The notes under the pieces are model-generated. The model was not told the DNA's origin. It searched no databases and saw nothing but the letters and a program-made list of their open reading frames with translations. From Leptotrichia sp. HSP-536 (GTDB lineage: Bacteria > Fusobacteriota > Fusobacteriia > Fusobacteriales > Leptotrichiaceae): 64,000 nt of DNA. Made by a program: the position numbers and the translations under genes. Each line of letters begins with the position of its first letter. Position 1 is the first letter of the stretch. This document shows positions 17,348 through 27,425 of the stretch, piece after piece. The DNA lies in the NCBI RefSeq assembly GCF_041199985.1, contig NZ_CP165647.1, positions 1,364,001 through 1,428,000 on the forward strand. The letters are read 5' to 3'.

Positions 17348-18724
17348 TTATATATTTTTTATAATTCTTATTAATTCTTCTAATTCTACATTAGCTTTCT
17401 GCTCCATTGATTTAAAAGCTTTATTTTTCATTTCATCTTTTCCAAGAGGATATTCTTTTAATGATTTATATTTTTCAGGAACATCTCCTTTATAATTTAT
17501 TTCACTATAGTTATTTGATACTGAAAAGCTTCCACTGAAACTTCTATTCACCAATCCTTTTAAGCTTATTCTGTATTTTACATCAATTGTTTCAGTTGAA
17601 ACTGTTTTTATATCTTCAAATATAAACTCTTTTATGACATACATTCCATTTTTATCTCGTGCTTGTCCCATTTCACTATGGCTTTGCGTTTTCGGATGCC
17701 CTTTAGAAATTTTATAATTAGTATCGACATCACACGAAATAACTACATCGACATAACTTCTTGACATTCTTTTTCTTCCTATTCTAGATAAGCTGTTGCT
17801 TATTGAATTTTCAATCGAATTTGGACATTCTGAAATATAATAATCTATATTTCCCATTTCTTCGTATTTTCTTGCCAATTCTTTACTATCCTTATAATTT
17901 GGTATAAATTTTGACGCTTCTTCAAAATATTCTGTAGCTTTTCTATAACTTGCTTTAGTCCCTTCACGAGCCTTTGCCATTCCTAAATTATAACTTTTTT
18001 CTGCATCAATCAAATCTGCTTTTTGTTTTGTTTCAAAATATTTATCTTTTGTCTGTCTATAATTTTCGTCGTAACGTGAATAAGTCTTACTTGCCTCCGA
18101 ATATAATTTTTCGGCATCTCTATATTTACCTGAATATTCATATTTTTGTGCAACATCTATCAATTTATCAGCTTTTGATTTTGTCATATTTCTATTTATT
18201 TCTCTATAAAGTTCCATCTTTCCAGTTGGAATTTTACCGTCCATCAATTCTTCCATAAATTTTATATGTTCATCATAATCTTCTTTTATCATTTTATAAA
18301 TATTATCATAACTCATTCTATCCATATTATTTTTTATTCTTTGTGAAACCAAATTTTCATAATTTTCATAAATTGAATTTAAATTATGTTTTTGAGTAAA
18401 ATCCGTAAATTGTTGTGATATTGAATATTTATCCATTAACATATAAATCTGTCCTAAACTGGAATACCCTTCTATTTTTTCATCAAAATTTCCATTATAA
18501 GCTTTTCTTTCATAAATATTCACAATATTTGAAAATTTTTCCATAAGCTCATTTTTTACTTCTGGTTTTATTTTTTTTAATTTATTAGGATTCTTTTCAA
18601 AATATCTTAAAACAATCCTCATACTTTCTAAATATTCCTTCCTGTCATAGGCTTCTTGAGCCTTCTTCAGCTCGCAGGAAATTACACATAATATTAATAG
18701 CAACATTAAAAATATTTTTTTCAT
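17348..18724 (-). CDS. Secreted lipoprotein, TPR-like, third paralog of the array (solo)
   Basis: 458 residues from ATG 18724 (GAAAGG 12 nt upstream, same spacing as the paralog at 23933). The signal peptide ends in a lipobox with Cys17 (LILCVISC). The body is helical with TPR-like pairs, for example KLIDVAQKYEYSGKYRDAEKLYSE near the middle. The C-terminal domain (YVDVVISCDVDTNYKIS to FSVSNNYSEINYKGDVPEKYK) is predicted to be beta-rich and is shared with the genes at 19999 and 22545. Unlike them it has no MORN_2 partner downstream. It has its own TATAAT (18786-18791). Probable outer-membrane or periplasmic lipoprotein of unknown role. Confidence 0.72.
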   Translation of the reverse strand: MKKIFLMLLLILCVISCELKKAQEAYDRKEYLESMRIVLRYFEKNPNKLKKIKPEVKNELMEKFSNIVNIYERKAYNGNFDEKIEGYSSLGQIYMLMDKYSISQQFTDFTQKHNLNSIYENYENLVSQRIKNNMDRMSYDNIYKMIKEDYDEHIKFMEELMDGKIPTGKMELYREINRNMTKSKADKLIDVAQKYEYSGKYRDAEKLYSEASKTYSRYDENYRQTKDKYFETKQKADLIDAEKSYNLGMAKAREGTKASYRKATEYFEEASKFIPNYKDSKELARKYEEMGNIDYYISECPNSIENSISNSLSRIGRKRMSRSYVDVVISCDVDTNYKISKGHPKTQSHSEMGQARDKNGMYVIKEFIFEDIKTVSTETIDVKYRISLKGLVNRSFSGSFSVSNNYSEINYKGDVPEKYKSLKEYPLGKDEMKNKAFKSMEQKANVELEELIRIIKNI

Positions 18725-18785
18725 AGTTTTTATCAACCTTTCTGTAAATTATTATTTTTAACAAAGCGTCCTCTCTTTTTATTGT

Positions 18786-18791
18786 ATTATA
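18786..18791 (-). promoter_or_regulatory. -10 box before the solo lipoprotein gene
   Basis: TATAAT on the minus strand. The upstream stretch ATTTCTCATTTTTCTTTAAT is repeated before the first gene of the array (24010-24040), so both promoters derive from one duplicated unit. No consensus -35 is present. Confidence 0.55.
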
Positions 18792-18964
18792 TAATAAAAT
18801 TATTAAAGAAAAATGAGAAATGCAATTTATTTTAAAATTTTTTTAAAAAATCAATAATTTTTATTCTATCTAGTTATTATATTTTTATGTTGTATCTAAA
18901 TCGTAAATAAAGTTAAAAGGAAAGTTTTATAAATATTTCTTTATTGCTTTATAAAATTATTTTT

Positions 18965-20002
18965 TTAGTAATTCAAAATCCTATACATATCAGTTCCAAA
19001 TACACCATCTATAATCATCAAAAATATATTTCCTATTCCCTTTCCAATGGATTTTAAAAATTCTATTCCAGGTTTATTATCATAAATATCTTTTGAAGCA
19101 GCTAAATTTTTAGAAAAATCCTCTCTAATTTGTTTTTTAATTTTTATTTCTCCATCTTTTTTATAATATTCACAGCTCCATTTATCAGTTTCAATTTCTT
19201 TACAACTCATTTTCTTCACTCCACTAGAATTATATTCTTCATACAATTCTTTTATTTCCATATCTATTATATCATCATTTTTAGCAATTCCAGTATATTT
19301 TAAATTTCCATTTGGATAATAAACTTTTTGCACTTGACCTACAAGGGTTCCATTTTTAAAAGTGTATTCTCTCTCAATTTTACCATTTTTTCCAAAAACT
19401 TTTATAACTTGTGGCATTTGATAAATTTGTCCATTTTTATTAATTTGTAAAACTTCTATTTCTGATAAAACTTTTTTATTACCATCATAATAAATAAAGT
19501 TTCCATTTTCTTTTCCATTAGCTCTATATTCTAGGGTCAATTTCCCGTTAACATATTGATTTTCTGATTTTAAAAATCCATTTTCATAAATTCTTTGTGA
19601 AATATTTTTTTTATTTTTATTATATTTTTGGGTAATCACTTGATTCTTTTCTTTGTCAATTTCTTTTGCTTCTTCAATATTTCCATCCAAAAAATATTTG
19701 TAATAGGAAATGAGATTTCCATTTTCATAAAAATTTATATTTTTGATATTATCTTTTATTTTTTGAATTGCAATTCCAGTAAATAATTTATCATTTTCTT
19801 TTTCACAAGCTAAATTATTGTTTAATACAATTTGCGTATCATAATCCAATATTTTTTCTGCTTCAATATTTTTTATTTTTGAAAAATTTTCTAATTTTAA
19901 AATACCTGAAATATTTTTTAAACTCTCAGATTTTGCTGTAATTGATAAAAAACAAAATACGTTAACTAAAATTATTTTTTTAATTTTCTTTCTCATAATC
20001 AT
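18965..20002 (-). CDS. Secreted MORN_2 / YwqK-like repeat protein, copy 2
   Basis: 345 residues with an N-terminal signal peptide (KKIILVNVFCFLSITAKSE). The body has repeated short beta units of the MORN_2/YwqK type: FYENGNLISYYKYFLDGN, ENGFLKSENQYVNGKLTLEY, YPNGNLKYTGIA and EEYNSSGVKKMSC. Such repeats occur in proteins often labelled YwqK-family antitoxins, but no YwqJ-like toxin is near, so that label is not used here. The ATG overlaps the stop of the upstream lipoprotein gene (ATGA, 19999-20002), so the two are translationally coupled. It is strongly similar along its length to the protein at 21520. Confidence 0.75.
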   Translation of the reverse strand: MIMRKKIKKIILVNVFCFLSITAKSESLKNISGILKLENFSKIKNIEAEKILDYDTQIVLNNNLACEKENDKLFTGIAIQKIKDNIKNINFYENGNLISYYKYFLDGNIEEAKEIDKEKNQVITQKYNKNKKNISQRIYENGFLKSENQYVNGKLTLEYRANGKENGNFIYYDGNKKVLSEIEVLQINKNGQIYQMPQVIKVFGKNGKIEREYTFKNGTLVGQVQKVYYPNGNLKYTGIAKNDDIIDMEIKELYEEYNSSGVKKMSCKEIETDKWSCEYYKKDGEIKIKKQIREDFSKNLAASKDIYDNKPGIEFLKSIGKGIGNIFLMIIDGVFGTDMYRILNY

Positions 20003-21402
20003 AACCTATCCATCGAATCAATTATTAAATTTAATTTCTTTTTTAAATGTGATTTTTCTAAAATTCTATTTCTCATTTCTATTTCCCCCAGAGGTTTTTC
20101 TTTTTTGTCTTTATCTTTATATTCCCTTGGAACATCTCCTGTATATTGGAGCGAACGTACTTCGTTTTTTTCTGAAAGATTATTTGAAAATCTTTGTTTT
20201 ATAAGACCTGATACTTCTACTTCATAGCTAAAACTCATTTTTTCAACTGCTAAACTTTCAATTTTTTGAAATATAAACTCTTTTTCGACTTTTTGACCAG
20301 CATTGTTTGTAATTTCTCTTATCTCAATTAAATTTTCAATATTGCTAGGAAATGTAGAAATATTGTAATTATCAGTAACTCTGCAATTTATTTGAACTTC
20401 AGCAGAATTAGAAGAAGTTTTTTCTCCAATAATATTTTTTAATTTCCCGTCAAGATATTTTTCAACCCAGCTATTGTTACATCCAAAAATATTATATTTT
20501 ACATAAATTTTATCTTTATATTTTGAAATTAAAGTTACAGAATCTTTATAATTTGGAACAAATTCATTTGCCCTTTTTAAATTGATAACTGCAGTTCTGT
20601 AATCATTTTTAGTTTTAGCATATTTAAGTCTTGATAGAGCAAAATTATACATACGTTCTGCTGCTTGAAAATCAGCTTTTTCTTTTAATTCATTTACTTT
20701 AACTAACGTTCCTATAATACTTTGGTAGTTTTCTGCAAGAATTTTATTAGCTTCTTCATAAAATCTCTGGGCTTCTCTATAATTTTTTTTATTTTCACTT
20801 ACATTAGCAAGCTCAATAAATTTATTAGCTTTATTTTTATTTATCTGTTTACTTATTTCTCTATATTTTAAAGCCATTTCATTAGATATTTTTTGATTTT
20901 CTTCCATAGATTCAATAATCTTTAAAATATTTTCATAATAATTATTTATATCTTGAGTCACATCTTTAAAATAGTCATAACCATAATATTCATAATTATA
21001 ATTATTAGTTTTTAGTCTTTGGGTAATTATTTTTTCAATATTATTTAAAGATTCATCCAAAGGATATTTTTGCTGAAAATCCGAAAAAAATGAAGAACTT
21101 TTATAACTATCAAACAATTCATAAATTTTAATTAATTCCTCATAACCTTTTTGTCTTTCTTTCAAATCCTTGCTTCCTGTCATCTCTTTATAATGATTTG
21201 TAATATTTAAAAATTTTTCCATAATTTCATTTTTTATTTCTGGCTTAATTTTATTAAGTTTTTTTGGATTTGTTTCAAAATAATTAAAAACTAATTCTAT
21301 ACTTTTTAAATATTCTCCCTTATTATAAGCATATTGTGCCTCTTCCAAATCACACGACATAACCATAAAAAGCATCATTAAAATTAAAAATATTTTCTTC
21401 AT
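19999..21402 (-). CDS. Secreted lipoprotein, TPR-like, second paralog
   Basis: 467 residues from ATG 21402, which has GGAG 9 nt upstream; an ATG at 21411 is too close to that site. Lipobox Cys17 (LMMLFMVMSC). Helical body with units such as KFIELANVSENKKNYREAQRFYEEANK and a C-terminal beta-rich domain (AEVQINCRVTDNYNIS to RSLQYTGDVPREYK). It pairs with the MORN_2 gene at 18965 by a 4-bp overlap. The pair repeats the arrangement at 21520-23933. Confidence 0.72.
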   Translation of the reverse strand: MKKIFLILMMLFMVMSCDLEEAQYAYNKGEYLKSIELVFNYFETNPKKLNKIKPEIKNEIMEKFLNITNHYKEMTGSKDLKERQKGYEELIKIYELFDSYKSSSFFSDFQQKYPLDESLNNIEKIITQRLKTNNYNYEYYGYDYFKDVTQDINNYYENILKIIESMEENQKISNEMALKYREISKQINKNKANKFIELANVSENKKNYREAQRFYEEANKILAENYQSIIGTLVKVNELKEKADFQAAERMYNFALSRLKYAKTKNDYRTAVINLKRANEFVPNYKDSVTLISKYKDKIYVKYNIFGCNNSWVEKYLDGKLKNIIGEKTSSNSAEVQINCRVTDNYNISTFPSNIENLIEIREITNNAGQKVEKEFIFQKIESLAVEKMSFSYEVEVSGLIKQRFSNNLSEKNEVRSLQYTGDVPREYKDKDKKEKPLGEIEMRNRILEKSHLKKKLNLIIDSMDRL

Positions 21403-21519
21403 AAAAAACATCTCCTTTCAATAAACTATTTATTTTTAAATTGTATCATAGTTTTATTAAATATAAATGAAAAATTTATATTCTATATTTTTAAAAATTT
21501 TTTATTATGAGAACTCAAT

Positions 21520-22548
21520 TTAATTTGAATGCAATATTCCGTCTAAAATCATAAAAAAAACATTTAATATTCCTTTTCCAGAATTTTTCAAATCTTCCAT
21601 ATTTTCTTGAAATGAAGGACTGGAATTAGATTGTTTAACTGCAAAACTTTGATAAAAATCTTTAAAAACTTGTTCCTTAGATTTTAAATTTCCATTTTGA
21701 TTATAATATTCGCAATCCCAAACTCTTCCGTTTGAAACTTCATTGCATTTCATAGCTTTATTTCCATTTTTATAATATTCTTCATATAATTCTTTTATTA
21801 ATAATTCTTGCATATTATTATTTGCAGCGATAGCAACATATTTTAAATTTCCATTTGGATAATAAATCTTTTGCTTTTGATTTTCAAGAGAACCATTTTT
21901 AAAAATGTATTCTCGCTCTAATTTTCCATTTTTTCTAAAAATTCTTACAACTTGTGGAATTTGTAAAATTTGTCCATTTTGATTTGCTTGTAAAATTTCC
22001 ATTTCTGAAATCTTTTTTTTACTGTTATAATAAATAAATTTCCCATTTTCTTTGTTCTCTGCTTTATATTCTATTGTCAATTTTCCATTTATATAATGAT
22101 TTTCTAATATCAAAAATTCATTTTCATAAATTTTTTGTAAAATAATTTTTTTATTTTTATCATATTTTTGGGTAATCACTTGATTTTTATTTTTGTCAAA
22201 CTCTTTTAGATTTTCAATATCTCCATCTAAAAAATATTTGTAATAAGAAATGAGATTTCCATTTTCATAAAAATTTATACTTCTAATATTATTTTTTATT
22301 TTTTGAATTGCAATCCCAGTAAATAATTTATTATTTTCTTTTTCATAAGCCAAATTATTGTTTAATACAACTTGTGTATCAAAATCCAATATTTTTTCAC
22401 TTTCTATACTTTGTAATTTTGTAAAATTTTTCAATTTTGAAATACCAGATATACTAGATAATTTTTCTGATTTTATAATAATTGAGAAAATTAAAAATAA
22501 TAAAATCAATAAAATTTTTTTTAATTTACTATTTACATAAATAATCAT
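21520..22548 (-). CDS. Secreted MORN_2 / YwqK-like repeat protein, copy 1
   Basis: 342 residues. The signal segment is LKKILLILLFLIFSIIIKSE. It keeps the same repeat frame as the gene at 18965 (FYENGNLISYYKYFLDGD, INGKLTIEYKAENKENGKFI, YPNGNLKYVAIA). The start overlaps the stop of the lipoprotein gene at 22545 by 4 bp. The C-terminal ending (KGILNVFFMILDGILHSN) resembles KGIGNIFLMIIDGVFGTD of copy 2. The conserved hydrophobic tail may be an anchor or a partner-binding segment. Confidence 0.75.
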   Translation of the reverse strand: MIIYVNSKLKKILLILLFLIFSIIIKSEKLSSISGISKLKNFTKLQSIESEKILDFDTQVVLNNNLAYEKENNKLFTGIAIQKIKNNIRSINFYENGNLISYYKYFLDGDIENLKEFDKNKNQVITQKYDKNKKIILQKIYENEFLILENHYINGKLTIEYKAENKENGKFIYYNSKKKISEMEILQANQNGQILQIPQVVRIFRKNGKLEREYIFKNGSLENQKQKIYYPNGNLKYVAIAANNNMQELLIKELYEEYYKNGNKAMKCNEVSNGRVWDCEYYNQNGNLKSKEQVFKDFYQSFAVKQSNSSPSFQENMEDLKNSGKGILNVFFMILDGILHSN

Positions 22549-23933
22549 AATTTTTCTAATTCCTCAATCATATCTTCAAGATTTTTAAAAAAAGATGCAC
22601 TATCATAAACTTTTCTTCTCATTTCACTTTCTCCCCAAAGTTTTTCAATTTTATCTTTGTCTGAATATTCAGATGGCACATCTCCTAAATACTGTAATGA
22701 ATTTGTTTCGTGTTTTTTATATGCATTCCCTGAGTAATTTCTTTTCACATATCCAGAAAGTTCTATTTTATAACTGAAATCTAGACTTTCAACTGCTTTA
22801 GTCTTATTTTCCTGAAATATAAATTGTTTTTTTACTGTTTGTCCATCGCTATTTTTAATATCTTTTACTTGAGATAAATTTTTTATTTCACTAGGATATG
22901 TAGAAACTTGATAATTATCAGTAGCTTTACAATTTATTTGAACCTCAGCGTTACTTGAATATTCTACATAAACTCCAATTTTGGACAAAGAACCTTTTAT
23001 ATATGCAGGGATATGACTATTATTACAACCAGAAATTTTGTATTTTACGTAGGCTTTTTTAGAATACTCTTCAATTTTCCATTTTGAATCTTTAAAATTA
23101 GGAATTATTTTTTGTAGCTCTTTTAATTCTTCTATTGATTTTCTGTATTCATATTTACGAGTAATACCAGAAACTCGTGATACAGCACTTTGATAAAGTT
23201 CATCAGCTTCTTGATAATCAGCTTTTCTTTTTAGTTCTCTAGATTTTGTATACACATTTTTATAATTTCTTTGATATTGCCCGTAAACTTTTGGTACTGC
23301 TTCATTTAATTTTTGTGCATCACGATATTCTTTAGATTTTTCTTTTATATTAGCATATTCTATAAGTTTATCTGCTTCATCTTGAGACATTTTTCTTGAA
23401 ATTGATTCATATTTTAATATTTTATTTTTATCTGCTTTTTTTATTTCACTTAATTCTTTAGTATAGTTAATAATATTACCATAATATTTATTAAGTGCTA
23501 AAATAATATCTTCAGAATATTTATTTTCTAATTTTTTTGTTTTTATATGTTCATCTATAATTTTATAAATTTCACTTAAAAGTTCATCATCATTATATTT
23601 TGACAAAAAATCGGTAAAATTTGAAGATTGAGAATAAATATCAAATAATGCATAAATTTTATAAAGTCCTTCATAACCATTTTGTCTTTCTTCCAAATTA
23701 CTACTTCCAGCTTGAGTTTTATAATAATTTGCGATATTAGAAAATTTTTCCATAATTTCATTTTTAATATCTGGTTTAATTTTTTCAATTTTGTTTGGAT
23801 GATTTTCAAAATAATTCAAAGTGAAATATATACTTTTTATATACTCTTTATTGTCATACGCCTCTTGAGCTTTTTTTAATTCACACGACACAATCATAAA
23901 AAACATCAATAACATCAAAAATAATTTTTTCAT
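22545..23933 (-). CDS. Secreted lipoprotein, TPR-like, first paralog
   Basis: 462 residues. Lipobox Cys17 (LMFFMIVSC) after MKKLFLML. The body includes KLIEYANIKEKSKEYRDAQKL and KLKKAQEAYD-type helical units; the C-terminal beta-rich domain reads AEVQINCKATDNYQVSTYPS. It heads the array, with TATAAT at 24005-24010 and GGAAAGG before the ATG. The gene order lipoprotein then MORN_2 is repeated next door, which points to tandem duplication. Confidence 0.72.
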   Translation of the reverse strand: MKKLFLMLLMFFMIVSCELKKAQEAYDNKEYIKSIYFTLNYFENHPNKIEKIKPDIKNEIMEKFSNIANYYKTQAGSSNLEERQNGYEGLYKIYALFDIYSQSSNFTDFLSKYNDDELLSEIYKIIDEHIKTKKLENKYSEDIILALNKYYGNIINYTKELSEIKKADKNKILKYESISRKMSQDEADKLIEYANIKEKSKEYRDAQKLNEAVPKVYGQYQRNYKNVYTKSRELKRKADYQEADELYQSAVSRVSGITRKYEYRKSIEELKELQKIIPNFKDSKWKIEEYSKKAYVKYKISGCNNSHIPAYIKGSLSKIGVYVEYSSNAEVQINCKATDNYQVSTYPSEIKNLSQVKDIKNSDGQTVKKQFIFQENKTKAVESLDFSYKIELSGYVKRNYSGNAYKKHETNSLQYLGDVPSEYSDKDKIEKLWGESEMRRKVYDSASFFKNLEDMIEELEKL

Positions 23934-24004
23934 AACTTTTGTCAGCCTTTCCCTATTTATATGTTTTCATTAATTTTTGTAAATAGAATTCTTATTTTAT
24001 TTAT

Positions 24005-24010
24005 ATTATA
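24005..24010 (-). promoter_or_regulatory. -10 box of the lipoprotein array
   Basis: TATAAT on the minus strand, 71 nt before the ATG. The upstream 20 bases match those before the solo paralog. Confidence 0.55.
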
Positions 24011-24066
24011 TAGAATAAACATTAAAGAAAAATGAGAAATATTCCAAAAAAATACTTTATTTCCAA

Positions 24067-24095
24067 TTGATTGGGTTATTTTTTTATGTTATAAT
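24067..24095 (+). promoter_or_regulatory. thrC promoter
   Basis: -35 TTGATT (24067-24072), 17-bp spacer, -10 TATAAT (24090-24095). AGAGGTG lies before the thrC ATG. It is back to back with the lipoprotein array promoter. Confidence 0.7.
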
Positions 24096-24130
24096 ATTTC
24101 ATAAATAAATAATCAAAAAGAGGTGTAATT

Positions 24131-25624
24131 ATGAATTATAAAAGTACAAGAGGTGGAGAATTACAAAGTTCAACTTTTGCCACACTACATGGGCTTGCAA
24201 ATGGCGGCGGACTTTATATCCCTGAAAAATTACCAGATGTGAAACTGACTTATGATGAACTAAAAGGCTTATCTTATCAGGAACTTTCAGAAAAAATTAT
24301 AAAATTATTTTTTACAGAATTTTCTGACGAAGAAATAAAAAAAGCTGTAAATAGTGCTTATAACAATACTACTTTTAATAATGAAAATATTGTTCCTGTA
24401 TATAAATTAAATGAAAAAGTAAGTTTTGGAGAACTGTTTCATGGAAGAACATTGGCTTTCAAGGATTTAGCACTTTCGTTATTCCCATATTTATTGCTTT
24501 TGAGTAAAGAAAAGCAAAAAGAAGATAAAAAAATATTGATTCTAGCTGCAACTTCTGGAGATACTGGAAAAGCTGCGCTTGAAGGATTTAAGGATGTTGA
24601 GGGAATTAACATTGTCGTGTTTTATCCAAAAAATGGAGTTAGTCCGATGCAGGAAGAGCAAATGCGAAAACAGCTTGGAAACAATGTAGAAATAGTTGCG
24701 ATAAACGGAAATTTTGACGATGCTCAAAGTGCCATAAAAGTTATTTTTTCAAGTGAAGAATTTAAAAAATATGCAAACAATTACAATGTGATGTTTTCTA
24801 GTGCAAATTCTATCAACATCGGAAGATTATTCCCTCAAGTCATTTATTACGTATCAACTTATGTAAACTTGGTAAAATCTGAAACAATTAAAGCTAATGA
24901 AGAATTTAATGTAGTAGTTCCAACTGGAAACTTTGGAAATATTCTAGCTGGATTTATCGCGAAAAAACTAGGAATACCAATCAGAAAATTTATTTCAGCT
25001 TCAAACAAGAACAAAGTCCTAGCTGACTTCTTCCAAACTGGAACATACAGCAAAAATAGAGACTTTTATGCAACAAACTCACCATCAATGGACATTCTTC
25101 TTTCCTCAAATTTTGAAAGATATTTATATTACGCATTAAATGAAAACTCCGAAAGAGTAAACGAACTAATTACAAACTTGCTTTCAGGAGGAGAATTGTC
25201 TGTAAATAATGAAGAACTGAAAAATATCCAAAAAGAATTTTATGGAGAATTTGCAAATGATGCTGAAACTGTAAACGCAATTCAGAATGTATATGAAAAT
25301 TATCATTATTTAATGGATCCACACACAGCAGTAGCTTATTCTGTTTATGAAAAGCTGGATGAAAAAAACTTAGATAAAAATTTTCACACAGTAATAATGT
25401 CAACAGCACATCCATTTAAGTTCCCAACTCCAATTGCAAAAGCATTGGGACTAGACGAAACAAAAGAACCTTACGCAATTTTGGATGAAGTTGCAGAAAT
25501 TACCGGCGTAAAATTCCCAGAAAAATTGACAGAAGTGAGAAATTCAGAAATAAGATTTTCAAATATAATTGATAAAGCTGATATTCAGGACTTTGTAAAA
25601 GAATATATAAAAAATTTAAAATAG
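24131..25624 (+). CDS. thrC: Threonine synthase
   Basis: 497 residues, the usual length for the long bacterial form. It converts O-phosphohomoserine to threonine with pyridoxal phosphate. The PLP lysine is in GRTLAFKDLALS (about Lys111). The phosphate-cradle segment AATSGDTGKAALEG and VPTGNFGNILAGF are both present, as is the N-terminal YKSTRGG...LHGLANGGGLYIPE. It is a single gene with its own promoter and a terminator at 25668-25717. Confidence 0.95.
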   Translation: MNYKSTRGGELQSSTFATLHGLANGGGLYIPEKLPDVKLTYDELKGLSYQELSEKIIKLFFTEFSDEEIKKAVNSAYNNTTFNNENIVPVYKLNEKVSFGELFHGRTLAFKDLALSLFPYLLLLSKEKQKEDKKILILAATSGDTGKAALEGFKDVEGINIVVFYPKNGVSPMQEEQMRKQLGNNVEIVAINGNFDDAQSAIKVIFSSEEFKKYANNYNVMFSSANSINIGRLFPQVIYYVSTYVNLVKSETIKANEEFNVVVPTGNFGNILAGFIAKKLGIPIRKFISASNKNKVLADFFQTGTYSKNRDFYATNSPSMDILLSSNFERYLYYALNENSERVNELITNLLSGGELSVNNEELKNIQKEFYGEFANDAETVNAIQNVYENYHYLMDPHTAVAYSVYEKLDEKNLDKNFHTVIMSTAHPFKFPTPIAKALGLDETKEPYAILDEVAEITGVKFPEKLTEVRNSEIRFSNIIDKADIQDFVKEYIKNLK

Positions 25625-25667
25625 AAATTCTGAAATTTTAGAAATTAAGTTATAGTTAATAACAAAA

Positions 25668-25717
25668 AAATACTCAGGCAACGGTTTTATAAAGTTATTT
25701 AATCTGCTTGAGTATTT
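25668..25717 (+). terminator. thrC terminator
   Basis: AAATACTCAGGCA (25668-25680) pairs with TGCTTGAGTATTT (25705-25717) with one wobble pair, then a T-rich stretch. Confidence 0.7.
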
Positions 25718-25979
25718 ATTTTATATTTTTATTTATCTCTCTTCTTTAAAAGCACCTATACATTATGTATTCGATAACGTAATATTTTTTTCTATAGCAA
25801 GGAGTACTGATTTCTTGATTGTGATATCTAAAGTTATCCAACAGCTCTATTTATCAAAATTGGTTCGGATAAAGAATTTTCAATTTTTTACATTTAATAT
25901 TACAGGAAAATGTGATAAAATATATTCAAAGGATGTAAAAAATATAGTTAGAAATATAAAATTTTTGAAGGAGGAAATG

Positions 25980-27245
25980 ATGAAAATATTAATTGTGGGT
26001 GCTGGGGGAAGAGAGCATGCGATTGCTTGGAAACTTTCTCAAAATGAAAAGGTGGAGAAGATTTTTATAGCTCCAGGAAATGCCTGTGTGGAAATGCTGC
26101 CAAATACAGAAAGTGTAAATTTAGGATCAATTGATGAGTATATTTCGTTTGCAAAAGACAATAATGTGGAATTGACAGTTGTGGGAAGTGAGGAACTACT
26201 TATTCAAGGGATTGTGGACGAATTTCATAAAAATGGACTGAAAATATTTGGACCTGATAAAAAGGCTGCTATTCTTGAGGGAAGTAAGGCTTATTCTAAG
26301 GATTTTATGAAAAAATATGGAATAAAGACAGCAGTTTATGAAGTTTTTGATGATTCTGAGAAAGCTAAGGAATTTTTGAATAACTGGAAAGATTTTCCTG
26401 TGGTTATAAAGGCTAGCGGTCTTGCAGCCGGAAAAGGTGTTATTATTGCTCAAAATCTGGATGAGGCGATTAAGGCTGTGGAAGATATAATGGTTGATGA
26501 GAAATTTGGAAATGCTGGAAGTCAAGTTGTAATTGAAGAATTTCTGGATGGAGTAGAGGCTTCGATTTTATCATTTACAGACAGCAGAATTATTGTGCCG
26601 TTATTATCAGCAAAGGATCATAAAAAGATAGGGGAAGATGAAACGGGCTTGAATACAGGAGGAATGGGAGTTATCAGTCCAAATCCTTTTGTTACGGATG
26701 AAATCTTTGAAAATTTTAAGTCAGGTATAATGGAGCCAACTTTGAAGGGAATGCAGGCTGAAGGAATGGATTTTGCAGGAGTGATTTTCTTTGGACTTAT
26801 GATTACGAAAAAAGGCGTTTACTTGCTTGAATACAATATGAGAATGGGAGATCCGGAAACTCAGGCGGTATTGCCGCTTCTGGAAAATGATTTGCTTGAA
26901 TTAATAGAAAAATCTTTTGATAAAAAATTATCAGAAGTTAAGGTTAGCTGGAAACCGTTACACTCGTGCTGTGTAGTAGCCGCTGCTGGAGGATATCCGG
27001 AAAGTTACAAGAAAGGTGATGAAATTACAGGGGTTCTTGACTTTAAAGAAACGGATGATAATAAAGTGTTTATTTGCGGAGCAAAAGTTGAAGATGGGAA
27101 ATTATTGACTAATGGCGGAAGAGTGCTAAATGCTGTGGCTTTAGGGAATACATTGGAAGAAGCTCAAAAAAAAGCGTATGAACTTTTGAAAACTATAAAT
27201 TTTGAAGGAATGTATTTTAGAAAAGACATTGGCGGAAGATTTTAA
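25980..27245 (+). CDS. purD: Phosphoribosylamine-glycine ligase (GAR synthetase)
   Basis: 421 residues. This ATP-grasp enzyme makes glycinamide ribonucleotide in purine synthesis. It begins KILIVGAGGREHAIAWKL, continues with SKAYSKDFMKKYGIKTA and the ATP-grasp core FPVVIKASGLAAGKGV, and has DFAGVIFFGLMI and NMRMGDPETQAVLP for metal and substrate. AAGGAGG at 25968-25974 sits 5 nt from ATG 25980; the ATG at 25977 is too close. A longer open frame back to 25815 has no matching site and is non-conserved-looking sequence. No other pur gene is adjacent. Confidence 0.94.
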   Translation: MKILIVGAGGREHAIAWKLSQNEKVEKIFIAPGNACVEMLPNTESVNLGSIDEYISFAKDNNVELTVVGSEELLIQGIVDEFHKNGLKIFGPDKKAAILEGSKAYSKDFMKKYGIKTAVYEVFDDSEKAKEFLNNWKDFPVVIKASGLAAGKGVIIAQNLDEAIKAVEDIMVDEKFGNAGSQVVIEEFLDGVEASILSFTDSRIIVPLLSAKDHKKIGEDETGLNTGGMGVISPNPFVTDEIFENFKSGIMEPTLKGMQAEGMDFAGVIFFGLMITKKGVYLLEYNMRMGDPETQAVLPLLENDLLELIEKSFDKKLSEVKVSWKPLHSCCVVAAAGGYPESYKKGDEITGVLDFKETDDNKVFICGAKVEDGKLLTNGGRVLNAVALGNTLEEAQKKAYELLKTINFEGMYFRKDIGGRF

Positions 27246-27425
27246 CAAAAGACAGCAGGAAGTCTCCGATTTCCTTAAGAAAAATTCATGTATAGTAAAA
27301 TTACTTTAAAACCGAACTCAAAGGCTATGATTATTTTACTCAAACCCTGAGTTTATATTATTTTTAATAGTTCAATTTTAAATTGAGTTTGAGCATACAT
27401 AATAAAACTAAAAATAGGAGAAAAA

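Noticed and set aside
18965..22548. YwqK antitoxin label for the MORN_2 proteins
   Set aside because: They carry signal peptides and pair with lipoproteins. No YwqJ-type deaminase or LXG gene is nearby, so the label would mislead.
25815..25979. N-terminal extension of purD by 55 residues
   Set aside because: No ribosome site at 25815, and the sequence is unlike GAR synthetases. AAGGAGG at 25968 points to ATG 25980, which begins exactly at the family's KILIVG start.
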